A stretch of DNA of 64,000 bases from Solitalea lacus (GCF_022014595.1 NZ_CP091740.1:3460200-3524199), one strand, 5' to 3'. Shown: positions 1 through 9,573, numbered from the stretch's first letter. Made by a program: numbers and translations. Notes: generated from the letters alone by a model not told the origin.

Positions 1-1296
1 ACGAACAGCATTAACATTAAGTTTCTTCATCATCTCCAAATCCTTATGCATATCTGCATGCGTCAGCGTATGGCCTTCTGTAGCATTATGTTCGTGACGG
101 TTCACGCCCTTGAGAAAAACACGCTTGCCATTTACAAGCAAATCGCTTCCCTTTATTTCAATAGTACGGAAACCAACACGCTGGGGAATAACCTCAACAA
201 CTTCACCTTTTGCGTTTTTCAAGCTGATGTATAAAGTATAGAGATAAGGTATTTCCGCCGACCACTGGCTTACCAAAGGAATTTCCTTTTTGAAAGAAAC
301 CGGTTGATTAAAGTTGCCAAGAACGGTTTTTTCTCCCGATTCTTCTTTCCATATTAAATTTCCTTTAGCATCAACTAGCTCAACAGCAACAGAAAAAGCA
401 TCAGGTTTACTATGTAAAGTCTTCTGATCGATACGATAATTTTCAACATTCAAGTTGACATCAAGCAACCCATTTGCATAACTTTTATCTAAAGTAGATA
501 CCACTTTAAAGTCGCGAATGTCAAGTTTTGGAGTTGAATACAAATAAACATCACGCTCAATTCCCGAAATACGCCACATATCCTGACATTCCAGATAGCT
601 GCCATCGCTCCAGCGATAAACCTCTAGCGCCACCAAGTTTTCACCAGGTTTTACGAACTTAGTAATATCAAATTCGGCAGCAAGCTTACTATCTTCGCTA
701 TACCCCACTTTTTTACCGTTAACCCAAATGTAAAAAGCTGATTTAACAGCTCCCAAATGAATAAAAATCTGACGACCGTCCCAATTAGCCGGAATGGTTA
801 TTTTCTTTCGATATGAACCCACAGGGTTATTATTTTCAGGAATATCATAAGGCGGATTTAAAGCAGCTCCCATTTTACGTCTACCCGCAAACTCAAAAGG
901 ATGGTTTACATAAATTGGCAAACCGTAACCATTAACTTCCCAATTGGCCGGAACTTTAAATTCTTTCCAATTTGAATCGTTATAATCAGTTTTATAAAAA
1001 TCTAAAGGACGTTTTGTTGGATCTTGCACCCAATTAAACTTCCAGTTACCGTTTAATGATATAAAATAGGCTGAATTTTCCTTTTTTCTTTTTGCTGCCA
1101 GTTCTTTACTCTCAAAGGCAAAAGCATCGGCACGCATTGGCATACGATTAACAGATACGATCTCAGGAGTTTGCAATTCGGAAGGAATTGTTTGTGCTTT
1201 CAAAGCGCTTCCCTCTGTTTGCAGAAGCATCAAAAAACAAGCTCCTAAAGGAGTAAGCATTGAGCAAAGGCTAGTTTGCAAATTTTTCTTTTTCAT
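1..1296 (-). CDS. GH2-family beta-galactosidase, N-terminal part (cut by window edge)
   Basis: Open frame of 432 codons from an ATG at 1296 to the window edge; the C-terminal part lies outside. It starts with an export signal (basic Lys-rich start, hydrophobic stretch, about 35 residues). The jelly-roll and Ig-like domains of LacZ-type glycoside hydrolase family 2 follow: motifs SLNGNWKFNW, VPANWE, GRRKMG, EVYRWSDGSYLECQDMWR and, near residue 405, the family landmark KGVNRHEHNATEG. The catalytic Glu residues lie beyond the edge. GH2 enzymes of this layout remove beta-linked galactose and related sugars in the periplasm or at the surface. An IS remnant sits about 255 bp upstream of its start. 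The family is sure; the substrate is inferred. Confidence 0.9.
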   Translation of the reverse strand, partial: MKKKNLQTSLCSMLTPLGACFLMLLQTEGSALKAQTIPSELQTPEIVSVNRMPMRADAFAFESKELAAKRKKENSAYFISLNGNWKFNWVQDPTKRPLDFYKTDYNDSNWKEFKVPANWEVNGYGLPIYVNHPFEFAGRRKMGAALNPPYDIPENNNPVGSYRKKITIPANWDGRQIFIHLGAVKSAFYIWVNGKKVGYSEDSKLAAEFDITKFVKPGENLVALEVYRWSDGSYLECQDMWRISGIERDVYLYSTPKLDIRDFKVVSTLDKSYANGLLDVNLNVENYRIDQKTLHSKPDAFSVAVELVDAKGNLIWKEESGEKTVLGNFNQPVSFKKEIPLVSQWSAEIPYLYTLYISLKNAKGEVVEVIPQRVGFRTIEIKGSDLLVNGKRVFLKGVNRHEHNATEGHTLTHADMHKDLEMMKKLNVNAVR

Positions 1297-1520
1297 TCGA
1301 TGAAAATTGTACCGGGTTAAAAATGATTATTTGTGTGCTTGCTAACTCGTTTACATTAATGAGTGCCTTGATTAACACTTAGATATGTATCCGTTTTATA
1401 AAGCTATTACAAATCGCTGTTCTAATCTCTCTGTCATTGACGTTATTCCAATTTTCAAGTACCATTCTTCAATTATTTTTATTTAAGCAGTAAAATCAAT
1501 CCTAACCCAATGCTATTTAC

Positions 1521-1550
1521 TGAACAAGGACAAACAATTGAGTAATTTTT
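1521..1550. repeat. Left target-site duplication of the IS remnant (30 bp)
   Basis: This 30-bp sequence, beginning TGAACAAGGACAAAC, is repeated without mismatch at 1995-2024. The two copies directly abut the terminal inverted repeats of the element between them, so they read as a long target-site duplication. Confidence 0.8.
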
Positions 1551-1994
1551 CCTGATTTCCTAGGTTTTTAAGCCTTTTCAATCATGTTTATCCGTCAAAA
1601 ACCAAATAAGAGTGGCCTTATTTTAAGTCAAAATATACCTTAGAAAAACTCGTTGTTGTCGCTGATGCAGGTTTACTCACTACTGAAAATATAAATGAGT
1701 TACAAAGCAAAGAATATGAATATATACTGGGGGCAAGAATTAAGAATGAAAAACAGCAGTTGCATCGCTTTTAGCGCATACAAAATCTATAAAGAAAGGA
1801 ACGTCAGCTCAAAATAAAACATTCGGAATGGATTCCTGAAAAGCTATTGATATTGCAAATGCAATTTTTACAATTACCATTACAACTCCCTTTTCAAAAA
1901 CTAAAGAACCCAGGTTGCACCTGCCAAATTAGGAGCAAATCCAACTGCTTAAATTATTCGATCTTTAGTTGGGTGTCCCAGCAAGGAAAACAGG
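1551..1994 (+). mobile_element. Internally deleted IS1634-family insertion sequence
   Basis: The element starts with CCTGATTTCCTAG and ends with the inverted counterpart (reverse complement CCTGTTTTCCTTG), 11 of 13 positions matching. It is flanked by a perfect 30-bp direct repeat. Inside are three out-of-frame scraps of an IS1634-type DDE transposase: an N-terminus, a central part with VVADAGLL, and a C-terminal part with TITITTPFSKT. Intact members of this family are about 1.6-1.8 kb, so more than 1 kb is missing. Long, variable target duplications are a known feature of IS1634 and IS1549, which fits the 30-bp repeat. It is non-autonomous now. Confidence 0.8.
1584..1968 (+). pseudogene. IS1634-type transposase fragments
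   Basis: Three pieces lie in three different frames. Frame 1584: MFIRQKPNKSGL, the usual start of these transposases, then a stop. Frame 1628-1774: TLEKLVVVADAGLLTTEN and EYILGARIKNE, the region around a catalytic Asp, then a stop. Frame 1840-1968: KAIDIANAIFTITI, PFSKT and EQIQLLKLFDL, the C-terminus, with one internal stop. Most of the catalytic core is deleted, so no functional product is possible. Confidence 0.8.
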
Positions 1995-2024
1995 TGAACA
2001 AGGACAAACAATTGAGTAATTTTT
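1995..2024. repeat. Right target-site duplication of the IS remnant (30 bp)
   Basis: Exact copy of 1521-1550. The base before it (G) and after it (A) differ from the left copy (C and C), so the identity ends sharply at 30 bp. Confidence 0.8.
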
Positions 2025-2064
2025 ATTGTCTAGGGATTGCCAATTGCTTTCTTCCAGACCTCTA

Positions 2065-2105
2065 CAAAAAAATAAGGCTTGAAAAGTTTACGCCTTTCAA
2101 GCCTT
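2065..2105 (-). terminator. Intrinsic terminator of the first Sus operon
   Basis: An 11-bp perfect inverted repeat (AAGGCTTGAAA at 2074-2084, TTTCAAGCCTT at 2095-2105) is followed on the minus strand by a run of seven T (2072-2066). It lies 25 bp past the stop of the thioredoxin-like gene. Confidence 0.8.
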
Positions 2106-2129
2106 AAACACAAGAATTAACAACCAATT

Positions 2130-3317
2130 TTACATGGCTTGAATCTTTTCAATTAATGATTCAACCCTCTTTTTAGCTTTAGGATTTTCGTCTCCTAACA
2201 CTTGTAAAGAAATTTGTGCAGCTCTTAATGCCTCATTCTTATTATTCAACTTATAGCATAATTCTGCATAAGTAGAATAGTTGCTAAATTCTTTGCCATT
2301 TAACTCAACAGCCTGACGAGCCATTGCACAAGCTTGCTGTAAAACCTCTTTATCTTCTGTCGAGTTAAGACAGTTGCGAGCAATGAAACTAAGCTTAGAA
2401 TCATCTGCTTTTAGCACAGTGTGACTATAGTGTTTAGCCACCTTTACAAATGACAGGTAGTCTTTATTACGTATATAATACCTTAACTCTATTTCAGCGG
2501 CAGTACCTCCATCAGCATTTTTTTCATGACGATAAGCTTCAAGTCGCTTAAAAAAGTCGTCCTTGTCATTTTTATAGATCGCCGAATTTAAAGCTCTTTC
2601 TGTGGCTGTTCTTTGAATTTTCTCTACTTCTTCACTCCCATACTTATTTACAAACTGAACTTTATTTGCCATTAAAAACTTATAAAGGCGACTTTCTTCA
2701 TCCAACGGATACAGCTTTATTAATGCCCAACCGTTATCTGTTAAAAGGTCTTTATCAGCTGTTTGTGTAACTAGTTCATTGTAAACCGATAAAGCTTTTT
2801 CTCTATTACTATTTTTTAAAATAGCGATGTATTTCGAAAGTAGTTCAAAGCTCCTTTCGCCGTTATTATATCTGCTTTCTAAAGCGGATGAAGTTTCCTG
2901 AGGATTGGACGCTTTCCTGGCGATTGCAACAAACTCAGTTGTTGGCATTCTTCCGCCTGATTTATGAACAAGCTTCCCGTTCGCATCAAGAAATAGATAG
3001 GTAGGGAAAGAATTCACCTCATATTGCTTACGAAAATCAATCCCCTCTCCCTTTTCCATATCCAGCTTGTAGTTTACAAAAGCATTATTGTAACAGTTTG
3101 CAGCTGTATCGTTGGTAAACACATATTTCTCCATCCACTTGCAAGGTCCGCACCATGATGTATAACAATCAACAAAAACCAGCTTGTTTGCTTGTTTGGC
3201 TTTGGCGAAGACCTCTTTAACCGTTCCCTGAAAGAACATGATTCCCTTGTATTCACTCTGGGCATGTGCTCCTACAACTGAAACACATAATAAAAAGGCT
3301 ATAATCGTTTTTTTCAT
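2130..3317 (-). CDS. Exported thioredoxin-fold protein with helical-repeat C-terminus
   Basis: 395 residues from the ATG at 3317; a TTG two codons earlier is less likely. An N-terminal signal peptide ends near AHAQ (residue 20). A thioredoxin domain follows with the redox motif WCGPC (Cys56, Cys59) and the cis-Pro region NSFPTYLFLD. The remaining 250 residues are helical and TPR-like (GKEFSNYSTYAELCYKLNN). It would act in the periplasm as a thiol-disulfide reductase or chaperone. The gene lies 11 bp after a SusD gene and closes that operon. Thioredoxin proteins at the end of SusC/SusD operons are common in Sphingobacteriia, but their substrates are mostly unknown. No enzyme for polymer breakdown sits in this operon. 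Confidence 0.8.
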   Translation of the reverse strand: MKKTIIAFLLCVSVVGAHAQSEYKGIMFFQGTVKEVFAKAKQANKLVFVDCYTSWCGPCKWMEKYVFTNDTAANCYNNAFVNYKLDMEKGEGIDFRKQYEVNSFPTYLFLDANGKLVHKSGGRMPTTEFVAIARKASNPQETSSALESRYNNGERSFELLSKYIAILKNSNREKALSVYNELVTQTADKDLLTDNGWALIKLYPLDEESRLYKFLMANKVQFVNKYGSEEVEKIQRTATERALNSAIYKNDKDDFFKRLEAYRHEKNADGGTAAEIELRYYIRNKDYLSFVKVAKHYSHTVLKADDSKLSFIARNCLNSTEDKEVLQQACAMARQAVELNGKEFSNYSTYAELCYKLNNKNEALRAAQISLQVLGDENPKAKKRVESLIEKIQAM

Positions 3318-3328
3318 TGTCAAATGAA

Positions 3329-4681
3329 TTAATAACCAGGATTTTGCTTAACTAAACCTTGTGAAGCACGAACAGTGTTATAAGGTATTGGCATAATATA
3401 TTGAGCTGCACTTTTAATTGTAGGCTTTATCGTTTCGATATTAATGTCTCCTTCTACAGCATAACGGATCATATCAAACCATTCCTCACCGCTTTCTGCT
3501 CCGAGCTCATGAAGTTTTTCCACACGTATAGCATCAAGCAATCCGGCTTTTGTGTCTACAGTAATATCGGGCATTCCTGCTCTTTTGCGAACTGCATTTA
3601 TTGCACTGCGAGCTTCAACAAAACTACCACCACTACGCACCAATGCTTCCGCCTGAATCAGGTAAACCTCGGCTAAGCGCAAAAAATATTCAGTGTCAGC
3701 GGTTAATGGCTGATTATTTACTGTTGCTCCTAAAAATTTACCATTGCGACCGGTTGAGGTAATAGCTACTGACTTACGCGTATCACTAGCCATTATGCTT
3801 TTATAATAATCAGACATTAAAAAAGATGAGCGGTACATAAAAGCTTTATTATTCCTTTCATTCTTTTCATCAAACGGAGTGGCAAACAAAGCCTCAATGG
3901 AATTGTGCTTGTTCTTAAACACATCAGCAAAAGATGTTTCCAGCTTAACTTTTCCTGATGCGATAACTGCTTTGGTTAAATTACTTGCTTCCTGGTACTG
4001 TTTGGTATAAAGCTGCACTTTTGCCTTCAGCGCCATTGCAGTAGTTTTTGATGCATATACTGCTCTTTTAAATTCAGGGGCTTTCGCGATAGCGTAATCC
4101 AAATCACTTAATATCAAATCATAACACTCCTTAACTGTATTTCTTGGCAATGCACTGGCGTCGGCTACCGGTTTATCACGTCTAACAATGCCATATTCCG
4201 AATCCATATTATAAAACTGCCCCCAAAACCTTAACAGGTAGAAATGAGAAAGTGCCCGAAGAAATTTAGCTTCTCCGATAATTTCCTCTTTCCGTGGGTT
4301 TTCCACATCAAGCTTTTCAGTCTTCTCAATAATATGGTTGGTTATATTGATAATTTTATACCAACGGACATAGATTAATGATAACGTATTATCCTCGGCT
4401 ACTACAGAATTATTAACGAAACTATTATCTCCCACTCCTACAAAAGTTAAACCTAGCTGAGCAGCACTTCCGGGTGAATAAACAATCAATTCCAAACCAC
4501 CTCTAACCTGACCGTAAGCTCCCGCCAAAACCTTTTCCGCCGAAGAAATATTAGTGATTGCCTGATCATCTGCGAGTTGATTAACAGGATCAATATCAGT
4601 TACATCCACTAAATTACATGCTGTTAATGTGCTTAAACCTAACACCACAGCAACAATATATTTTTTAACCGTGTTATTCAT
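3329..4681 (-). CDS. RagB/SusD-family nutrient-binding lipoprotein
   Basis: 450 residues. A lipoprotein signal ends in the lipobox LTAC (Cys22). The body has the SusD layout: N-terminal TPR-rich region (EAKFLRALSHFYLLRFWG), and the C-terminal family motif EYFLRLAEVYLIQAEALVR followed by INAVRKRAGMP. SusD proteins are surface lipoproteins that form the lid over the SusC barrel and bind the substrate. It lies 88 bp downstream of its SusC partner and 11 bp before the thioredoxin-like gene. The ligand cannot be read from the sequence. Confidence 0.9.
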   Translation of the reverse strand: MNNTVKKYIVAVVLGLSTLTACNLVDVTDIDPVNQLADDQAITNISSAEKVLAGAYGQVRGGLELIVYSPGSAAQLGLTFVGVGDNSFVNNSVVAEDNTLSLIYVRWYKIINITNHIIEKTEKLDVENPRKEEIIGEAKFLRALSHFYLLRFWGQFYNMDSEYGIVRRDKPVADASALPRNTVKECYDLILSDLDYAIAKAPEFKRAVYASKTTAMALKAKVQLYTKQYQEASNLTKAVIASGKVKLETSFADVFKNKHNSIEALFATPFDEKNERNNKAFMYRSSFLMSDYYKSIMASDTRKSVAITSTGRNGKFLGATVNNQPLTADTEYFLRLAEVYLIQAEALVRSGGSFVEARSAINAVRKRAGMPDITVDTKAGLLDAIRVEKLHELGAESGEEWFDMIRYAVEGDINIETIKPTIKSAAQYIMPIPYNTVRASQGLVKQNPGY

Positions 4682-4769
4682 ATTTCATTTTTTTAACTAC
4701 TTAAACAGCAATAACCTTATTTCATAAAATGCAAGGATTGCCAATTCGAGTTCGTTCAAGATTAAACAA

Positions 4770-7700
4770 TTAGAAAGTTGCACTTACGCCAAAAGAAAAA
4801 CTGCGGGTTTGCGGGTATCCGCTACCATCGTATCCTTGAGTAAGAGGATTAGCCGGACCGGTATTTACTTCAGGGTCCAAACCATTGTATCCGGTAACAG
4901 TAAACACATTGGTAGCTGCAGCAAATATTTTAACGCTGTTAAGGTGAGCTTTATTTAACCATGCAGAGTTTAATAAATAACTTAAATGGATATTCTTCAA
5001 CCTAAAGAAAGAAGCAGAACTTACGTAGCGGTCTGAAATCCGCCCATTTTGATTTGGGTTACCCGCCACAGCTCTTGGTACATTGGTATTAGGATTTTCT
5101 GGTGTCCAAGCATTCAAAATATCTGTAGTATAGTTGCCTAAATAACTACTAAATATTGATAAGCTGGCCTGACTTGAATTATACAATACATTTCCGACAC
5201 TATAATTGAACAACGCTGAAAGACTAATCCTCTTATAACGAAGCGAGTGATTCCAGCCCCCAAAGAAATCAGGCTCAGCATTACCTAATTTAACCCTGTC
5301 ATCAGTTGTTATTTGTCCATCATTATTAATATCAACAAACTTAATGTCACCAGGACCAGTTTTGGCAGCCTGATAAACTTTAGTTGGTGAAGCTGTATTC
5401 AATGCATCAATTTCACTCTGACTTTGGAATAAACCCGCTGTCTTGTAACCATAGAAGTATGACAAAGGCTCATTTTCTGTCAAGCTTGCTCCATTAGGCA
5501 ACGTACCTCCATTAAGTTTCTTCAATAAATTTCGATTAAAACTTATATTAAAGTCAGTACTCCATGTAAAGTTTCTGTTGTTGATAATATCTGTACCTAA
5601 TTGTATTTCAACTCCTTTGTTTAATACGTCACCAATATTGGTAAGCTGATTGGCTGCACCAGATTCATAAGGAATATCAACCCCTAAAATCAGGTCTTTG
5701 GTAAGTTTTTGGTAATACGTAACCGAACCACGTAGTTTATTTGCAAATAAATTGAAATCTAACCCGGCATCTAATTGCTGTGTCGTTTCCCATCGGATGC
5801 TTGGATTTGGAACTGTATTAGGAATCACCCCATTCACACCATTATAAAAGCTTCCCGTAGTAAAGAAGGTTGAATAAAGAAAGTCTCCAAAATTGGCTGA
5901 ACCGGTGCGACCTGCTGAAATCCTCAATTTAACATCATTAATAAAGCTATATTTTTTTAAAAAGCTCTCTTCAGAAATCCTCCATGCCAAGGCCGCAGAA
6001 GGGAATACTCCCCATCGATTATTTGGGCCAAATTTTGTCGATTTATCTGCTCTACCGGTAAACGTTAAATAATACTTCCCGCTGTAGTTATAGTTACCAC
6101 GCAAAAAGTATGATTCCAAGCCACTGATACTTCCCCCGCTTCCATACTGACTGATCATTGCCGCAGAACCAAGGTTATTTAAAGCATCATCGTCAGGAAA
6201 GTTTGTTGAACTGATTCGGGTGAAATAGCTCTTATCCTGAGTAAAAGAAATGCCAGCTACCGCATTTAAATAATGCTTATCAAAGAATTTATTATACGTT
6301 AACGTATTATCGAATATTCTGGAATTAAAGGAATTTGTATTATCTGTACGAGAACCCGTTCTACGGTTTCGAGCTTCAAAAGCATCCCAACTAGGAATAT
6401 ACCTCAAGTTTGAACCATCTACAATATTATAGGAAAGCGACGATTTCAACTTCAGTCCATCAATAATCTCGTATTCTCCATAAAAAGAAGCCATTAGGTT
6501 GTTACTTGATGATTGTGAAATTTGCTTCAACTGAGCATAAGGATTACTTGAACCGCTATCCAGGGTGGTCGCATAATTACCCTTCTCATCATAAATGGAA
6601 ACATCAGGACGATATTTTATGATGTTGTAGTAGAAACTATTTCCGTTTCCTTTGCTTGTTGCCTGACTGTATTTTAAGTTGGCTCCAATTTTCAACTGGT
6701 CAAATACATTGGTCTCAAGGTTAGAACCTAAATTATAACGTTTAAAACCCGAACCCATAATAACACCTTTTTGATCGCTCAGACCCGCCGAAAAAGCATA
6801 TATTGTTTTACTGTTTGGGGTACCACCGTTCAAACTTAAGTTCCAGCTTTCTGATTGACTAAGCTTTGTTACTTTATCCTGCCAATTGGTGTAAACTTTA
6901 TCATTAGGCTTAAAATCAACAGGTAATGTTTGATTATTATTGGCATATGCTTTATTTACGACAGCTATATACTGCTCAGTATTTAACATTTCATGGCGTT
7001 TCGTAAAATCTTCAAATACGCCTGAATATGAAAAACTGAGCGATGGGGTTTGTCCTTTTTTTCCTCTCTTTGTAGTAACTAATACAACACCATTGGCAGC
7101 ACGAGATCCATAAATAGCTGTTGCCGAGGCATCTTTCAAAATATCAATACTTTCAATATCATCTGGATTGATGGAAGATAAGGGTGAAAGTTGTATTGAA
7201 CGGCTATTTGCATAAGCTTCACTACCTAAGCCGCTTCCAATTTGAATTGGAAGTCCGTCAATAACATATAAAGGCTCATTTACACCTAATACTGATGTCC
7301 CTCCTCTTATTCGGATGGAAGCATCGGCTCCCGGAGCTCCATTAGTTTTCACTACATAAACTCCCGGCGCTTGTCCGACTAAAGCCACATCAAAGTTAGG
7401 CGCATTCATATTTTGAATAGCTTCAGCTTTGATAGACGCTACTGATCCGGTTAAATCTTTCTTACGTGTTTCACCATAACCAACAACTACCACTTGGTCT
7501 AAGTTAGCCATGTCTTCTACCAAGGTAATATTCAAAGTTTCATCTCGCTGAATGGTTACTTCTTTCTTCTTAAATCCAATAAATGAGAAGACCAGAACAT
7601 CTCCTTTATTTACATTAATTGAGAAAGCTCCGTTAACATCGGTTTGACTGCCCTTTGTTGTTCCCTTCACAATAATAGTTACCCCTGGGATTGGCAATCC

Positions 7701-8129
7701 CTTATCATCAGCCACGACACCTTTTACTTTTACTTCTATGGTTGATTCTGGTTTAGCCGCTTCCTGACTTATACTTTCTTTAGGTTTAATTGTTACTATC
7801 TTATTAGAAATTGCATAAGTGATCATTTGGTTGGCAAAACACGCATCCAAAGCTTCCTTTATTGTTACTTGCCTGAGATTTACAGTAACATTTTTAGCAT
7901 TTTCAATTACACGATCACTATAAAAGAAATCGTAACCGGTTTGCTTTCTGATTTCTCTAAACACCTTTACCAATGATGCATCTTTTTCATTGATAGTTAC
8001 ATTTTGCCCGTAACTGCTGGCGCTTATTTGAAGAATCGAAGTAATTAATAGCAACAGGGTTAGTTTCATAACCAGCAAAAATTTACCAATACAGGATTTT
8101 GACCCGCATGAGCTTAAGTAAAATTTCAT
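4770..8129 (-). CDS. SusC/RagA TonB-dependent transporter with STN domain
   Basis: 1119 residues. Order: signal sequence, STN secretin/TonB domain (about 45-110; KVFREIRKQTGYDFFYSD), carboxypeptidase-D-like regulatory domain (about 135-210; GVVADDKGLPIPGVTIIVKG), plug (VVVVGYGETRKKDLTGSV; LYVIDGLPI; DASATAIYGSRAANGVVLVT) and a long beta-barrel ending in Phe. The STN domain marks it as a transducer that speaks to a FecR anti-sigma; a FecR gene and an ECF sigma gene lie directly upstream. It imports a ligand over the outer membrane using TonB energy, together with the SusD protein encoded next. Confidence 0.95.
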   Translation of the reverse strand: MKFYLSSCGSKSCIGKFLLVMKLTLLLLITSILQISASSYGQNVTINEKDASLVKVFREIRKQTGYDFFYSDRVIENAKNVTVNLRQVTIKEALDACFANQMITYAISNKIVTIKPKESISQEAAKPESTIEVKVKGVVADDKGLPIPGVTIIVKGTTKGSQTDVNGAFSINVNKGDVLVFSFIGFKKKEVTIQRDETLNITLVEDMANLDQVVVVGYGETRKKDLTGSVASIKAEAIQNMNAPNFDVALVGQAPGVYVVKTNGAPGADASIRIRGGTSVLGVNEPLYVIDGLPIQIGSGLGSEAYANSRSIQLSPLSSINPDDIESIDILKDASATAIYGSRAANGVVLVTTKRGKKGQTPSLSFSYSGVFEDFTKRHEMLNTEQYIAVVNKAYANNNQTLPVDFKPNDKVYTNWQDKVTKLSQSESWNLSLNGGTPNSKTIYAFSAGLSDQKGVIMGSGFKRYNLGSNLETNVFDQLKIGANLKYSQATSKGNGNSFYYNIIKYRPDVSIYDEKGNYATTLDSGSSNPYAQLKQISQSSSNNLMASFYGEYEIIDGLKLKSSLSYNIVDGSNLRYIPSWDAFEARNRRTGSRTDNTNSFNSRIFDNTLTYNKFFDKHYLNAVAGISFTQDKSYFTRISSTNFPDDDALNNLGSAAMISQYGSGGSISGLESYFLRGNYNYSGKYYLTFTGRADKSTKFGPNNRWGVFPSAALAWRISEESFLKKYSFINDVKLRISAGRTGSANFGDFLYSTFFTTGSFYNGVNGVIPNTVPNPSIRWETTQQLDAGLDFNLFANKLRGSVTYYQKLTKDLILGVDIPYESGAANQLTNIGDVLNKGVEIQLGTDIINNRNFTWSTDFNISFNRNLLKKLNGGTLPNGASLTENEPLSYFYGYKTAGLFQSQSEIDALNTASPTKVYQAAKTGPGDIKFVDINNDGQITTDDRVKLGNAEPDFFGGWNHSLRYKRISLSALFNYSVGNVLYNSSQASLSIFSSYLGNYTTDILNAWTPENPNTNVPRAVAGNPNQNGRISDRYVSSASFFRLKNIHLSYLLNSAWLNKAHLNSVKIFAAATNVFTVTGYNGLDPEVNTGPANPLTQGYDGSGYPQTRSFSFGVSATF

Positions 8130-8424
8130 AAATTTGAGTAGGTTTTAGTTTGTGAAGTGTTCAGTTCTTGCAAATAACAACACCTCACAAGTGTTCATTA
8201 ACTAATTGTTTTCACAATACCCAATTGCACTTGGGGATTGATAATGAATAGGCTTCAACTTACGGCCGGAAATGTTGACGCATTTTCGGCCTTTTTTATA
8301 GTAGGACACTATAAATCAGTTATTAAAAAGCCTTGGAACTACCGAAGAATCGGCATAGGTGATTAGGGGTCTCTTTTGTAAACTTTCGTCATATTTTAAT
8401 TTGTTTAGGTGGATTAGAAAATTA
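8130..8424. other. Leader region between fecR and susC with inverted repeats
   Basis: 295 bp without a gene. It holds an imperfect inverted repeat (GTGAAGTGTT about 8152-8161 against AACACCTCAC about 8179-8188) that could fold in the susC leader. A hairpin followed by T6 reads as a terminator on the plus strand, although both neighbouring genes are on the minus strand. A perfect TAnnTTTG box on the plus strand (TAAATTTG, 8129-8136) lies upstream of that hairpin. Confidence 0.5.
8264..8296 (+). terminator. Terminator-like hairpin on the plus strand, antisense to the Sus operon
   Basis: GGCCGGAAATG (8264-8274) pairs with CATTTTCGGCC (8281-8291) with one G-T pair, and TTTTTT follows at once on the plus strand. 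On the minus strand no T-run follows. No plus-strand gene precedes it, so it may end an antisense RNA from the fecR-susC gap. Confidence 0.5.
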
Positions 8425-9573
8425 TTATTTATTCTTCACTACGATTTTGTTGTCTTGTATTTCAAAATTAATCTGACCTGTTGACTCAAGCATTTCCAAG
8501 ACGGCTGATAGATTTCTCGATCTTGAAATAACCCCGCTAAATGTTTGCTTAGATAATTGGTCGGTCTCATATTTAATTTCAACTGAGTACCACCTGCTTA
8601 AGGTTGTCAGGATTTGCGTTAATGGTTGCTGTCTGAAAACGAAATCACCATTTTTCCATGCTACAGCTTCTTCCAAGTCGGCAGGCTCTACCTTAATATC
8701 TCCGTTTATCTGATTAATTTGGGATTGCTGGCCAGGTTTCAGGATAGTCTCTTTTTGTAATTTATTATTTGATCTAAGGGAGGAAACGCGAACAGATCCT
8801 TCCAATAAAGTTGTTTTTACAGTGGCATCATCCAAATAAGCATTAATATTAAAATGAGTACCCAGCACCTGAACAACCTGCCCATTAGAAGTTACTTTAA
8901 ATGGTTTCTCTTTATTATGGGCAACTTCAAAATAAGCTTCACCAGTTAACTCAACTAATCGCTCGTTTCCAGTAAACTTTGTAGGATATTTAAGGGAAGA
9001 ACCTGAATTTAACCAAACCTTGGTTCCATCAGACAGTCCAATCTGGTAAGTACCACCATATGGAGTGGAAAGTGTGTTTAGAGCAGAACTAACATTTTCA
9101 TTCCCATCAATCTTATCATAACTAAGCACCCCTTCCTGCATCTTCATAATTTTTACATTATCACGATTTTCAATAGCTCCATTAAGATGATCACTTAACA
9201 CAACTATTGATCCATCAGATAATGTTAATGTAGCTTTATTTCCACCTGGCAGAATCTCCTTGGAGTTAGAAGTTATTTGTGGGTTATTTGATTCTCTAGC
9301 GAAAAAATAAATGCTAGTCGATAATAAAAGCAAAACAACTGCTGCAGCCGTATATCGTTGCCAGAGTCTAATTATTCTTTTTTCTTTCTGAGGACTCTTA
9401 GGTAAATGGCTCCATATTTCCGCTTCAATCTTTTCATAATCCAGCTCAGCAATATCTTGCTGCTCTTGCTGAGCAAGATCTAGATACCATTTTTCAATAA
9501 TTGCTTTTTCTGAAGGAGAGCACTCCCCATTGAGATATTTACGGATTAATGCTTTGCCTTTTAAATCTTCCAT
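8425..9573 (-). CDS. FecR-type anti-sigma factor
   Basis: 382 residues. An N-terminal cytoplasmic helical part (residues 1-80) is followed by one membrane span (about 86-103, YTAAAVVLLLLSTSIYFF). The periplasmic FecR domain comes next (SLKYPTKFTGNERLVELTG, AYFEVAHNKEKPFKV, LGTHFNINAY). The C-terminal DUF4974-like part is GVISRSRNLSAVLEMLE. It binds its ECF sigma in the cytoplasm and receives the signal from the STN domain of the SusC transporter. It sits 117 bp after the sigma gene, whose product is its expected partner. Confidence 0.93.
   Translation of the reverse strand: MEDLKGKALIRKYLNGECSPSEKAIIEKWYLDLAQQEQQDIAELDYEKIEAEIWSHLPKSPQKEKRIIRLWQRYTAAAVVLLLLSTSIYFFARESNNPQITSNSKEILPGGNKATLTLSDGSIVVLSDHLNGAIENRDNVKIMKMQEGVLSYDKIDGNENVSSALNTLSTPYGGTYQIGLSDGTKVWLNSGSSLKYPTKFTGNERLVELTGEAYFEVAHNKEKPFKVTSNGQVVQVLGTHFNINAYLDDATVKTTLLEGSVRVSSLRSNNKLQKETILKPGQQSQINQINGDIKVEPADLEEAVAWKNGDFVFRQQPLTQILTTLSRWYSVEIKYETDQLSKQTFSGVISRSRNLSAVLEMLESTGQINFEIQDNKIVVKNK

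Noticed and set aside
1847..2107. 86-codon frame on the plus strand
   Set aside because: It runs through the C-terminal transposase scrap in the wrong frame, then through the target duplication and a terminator hairpin; the product has no family features.
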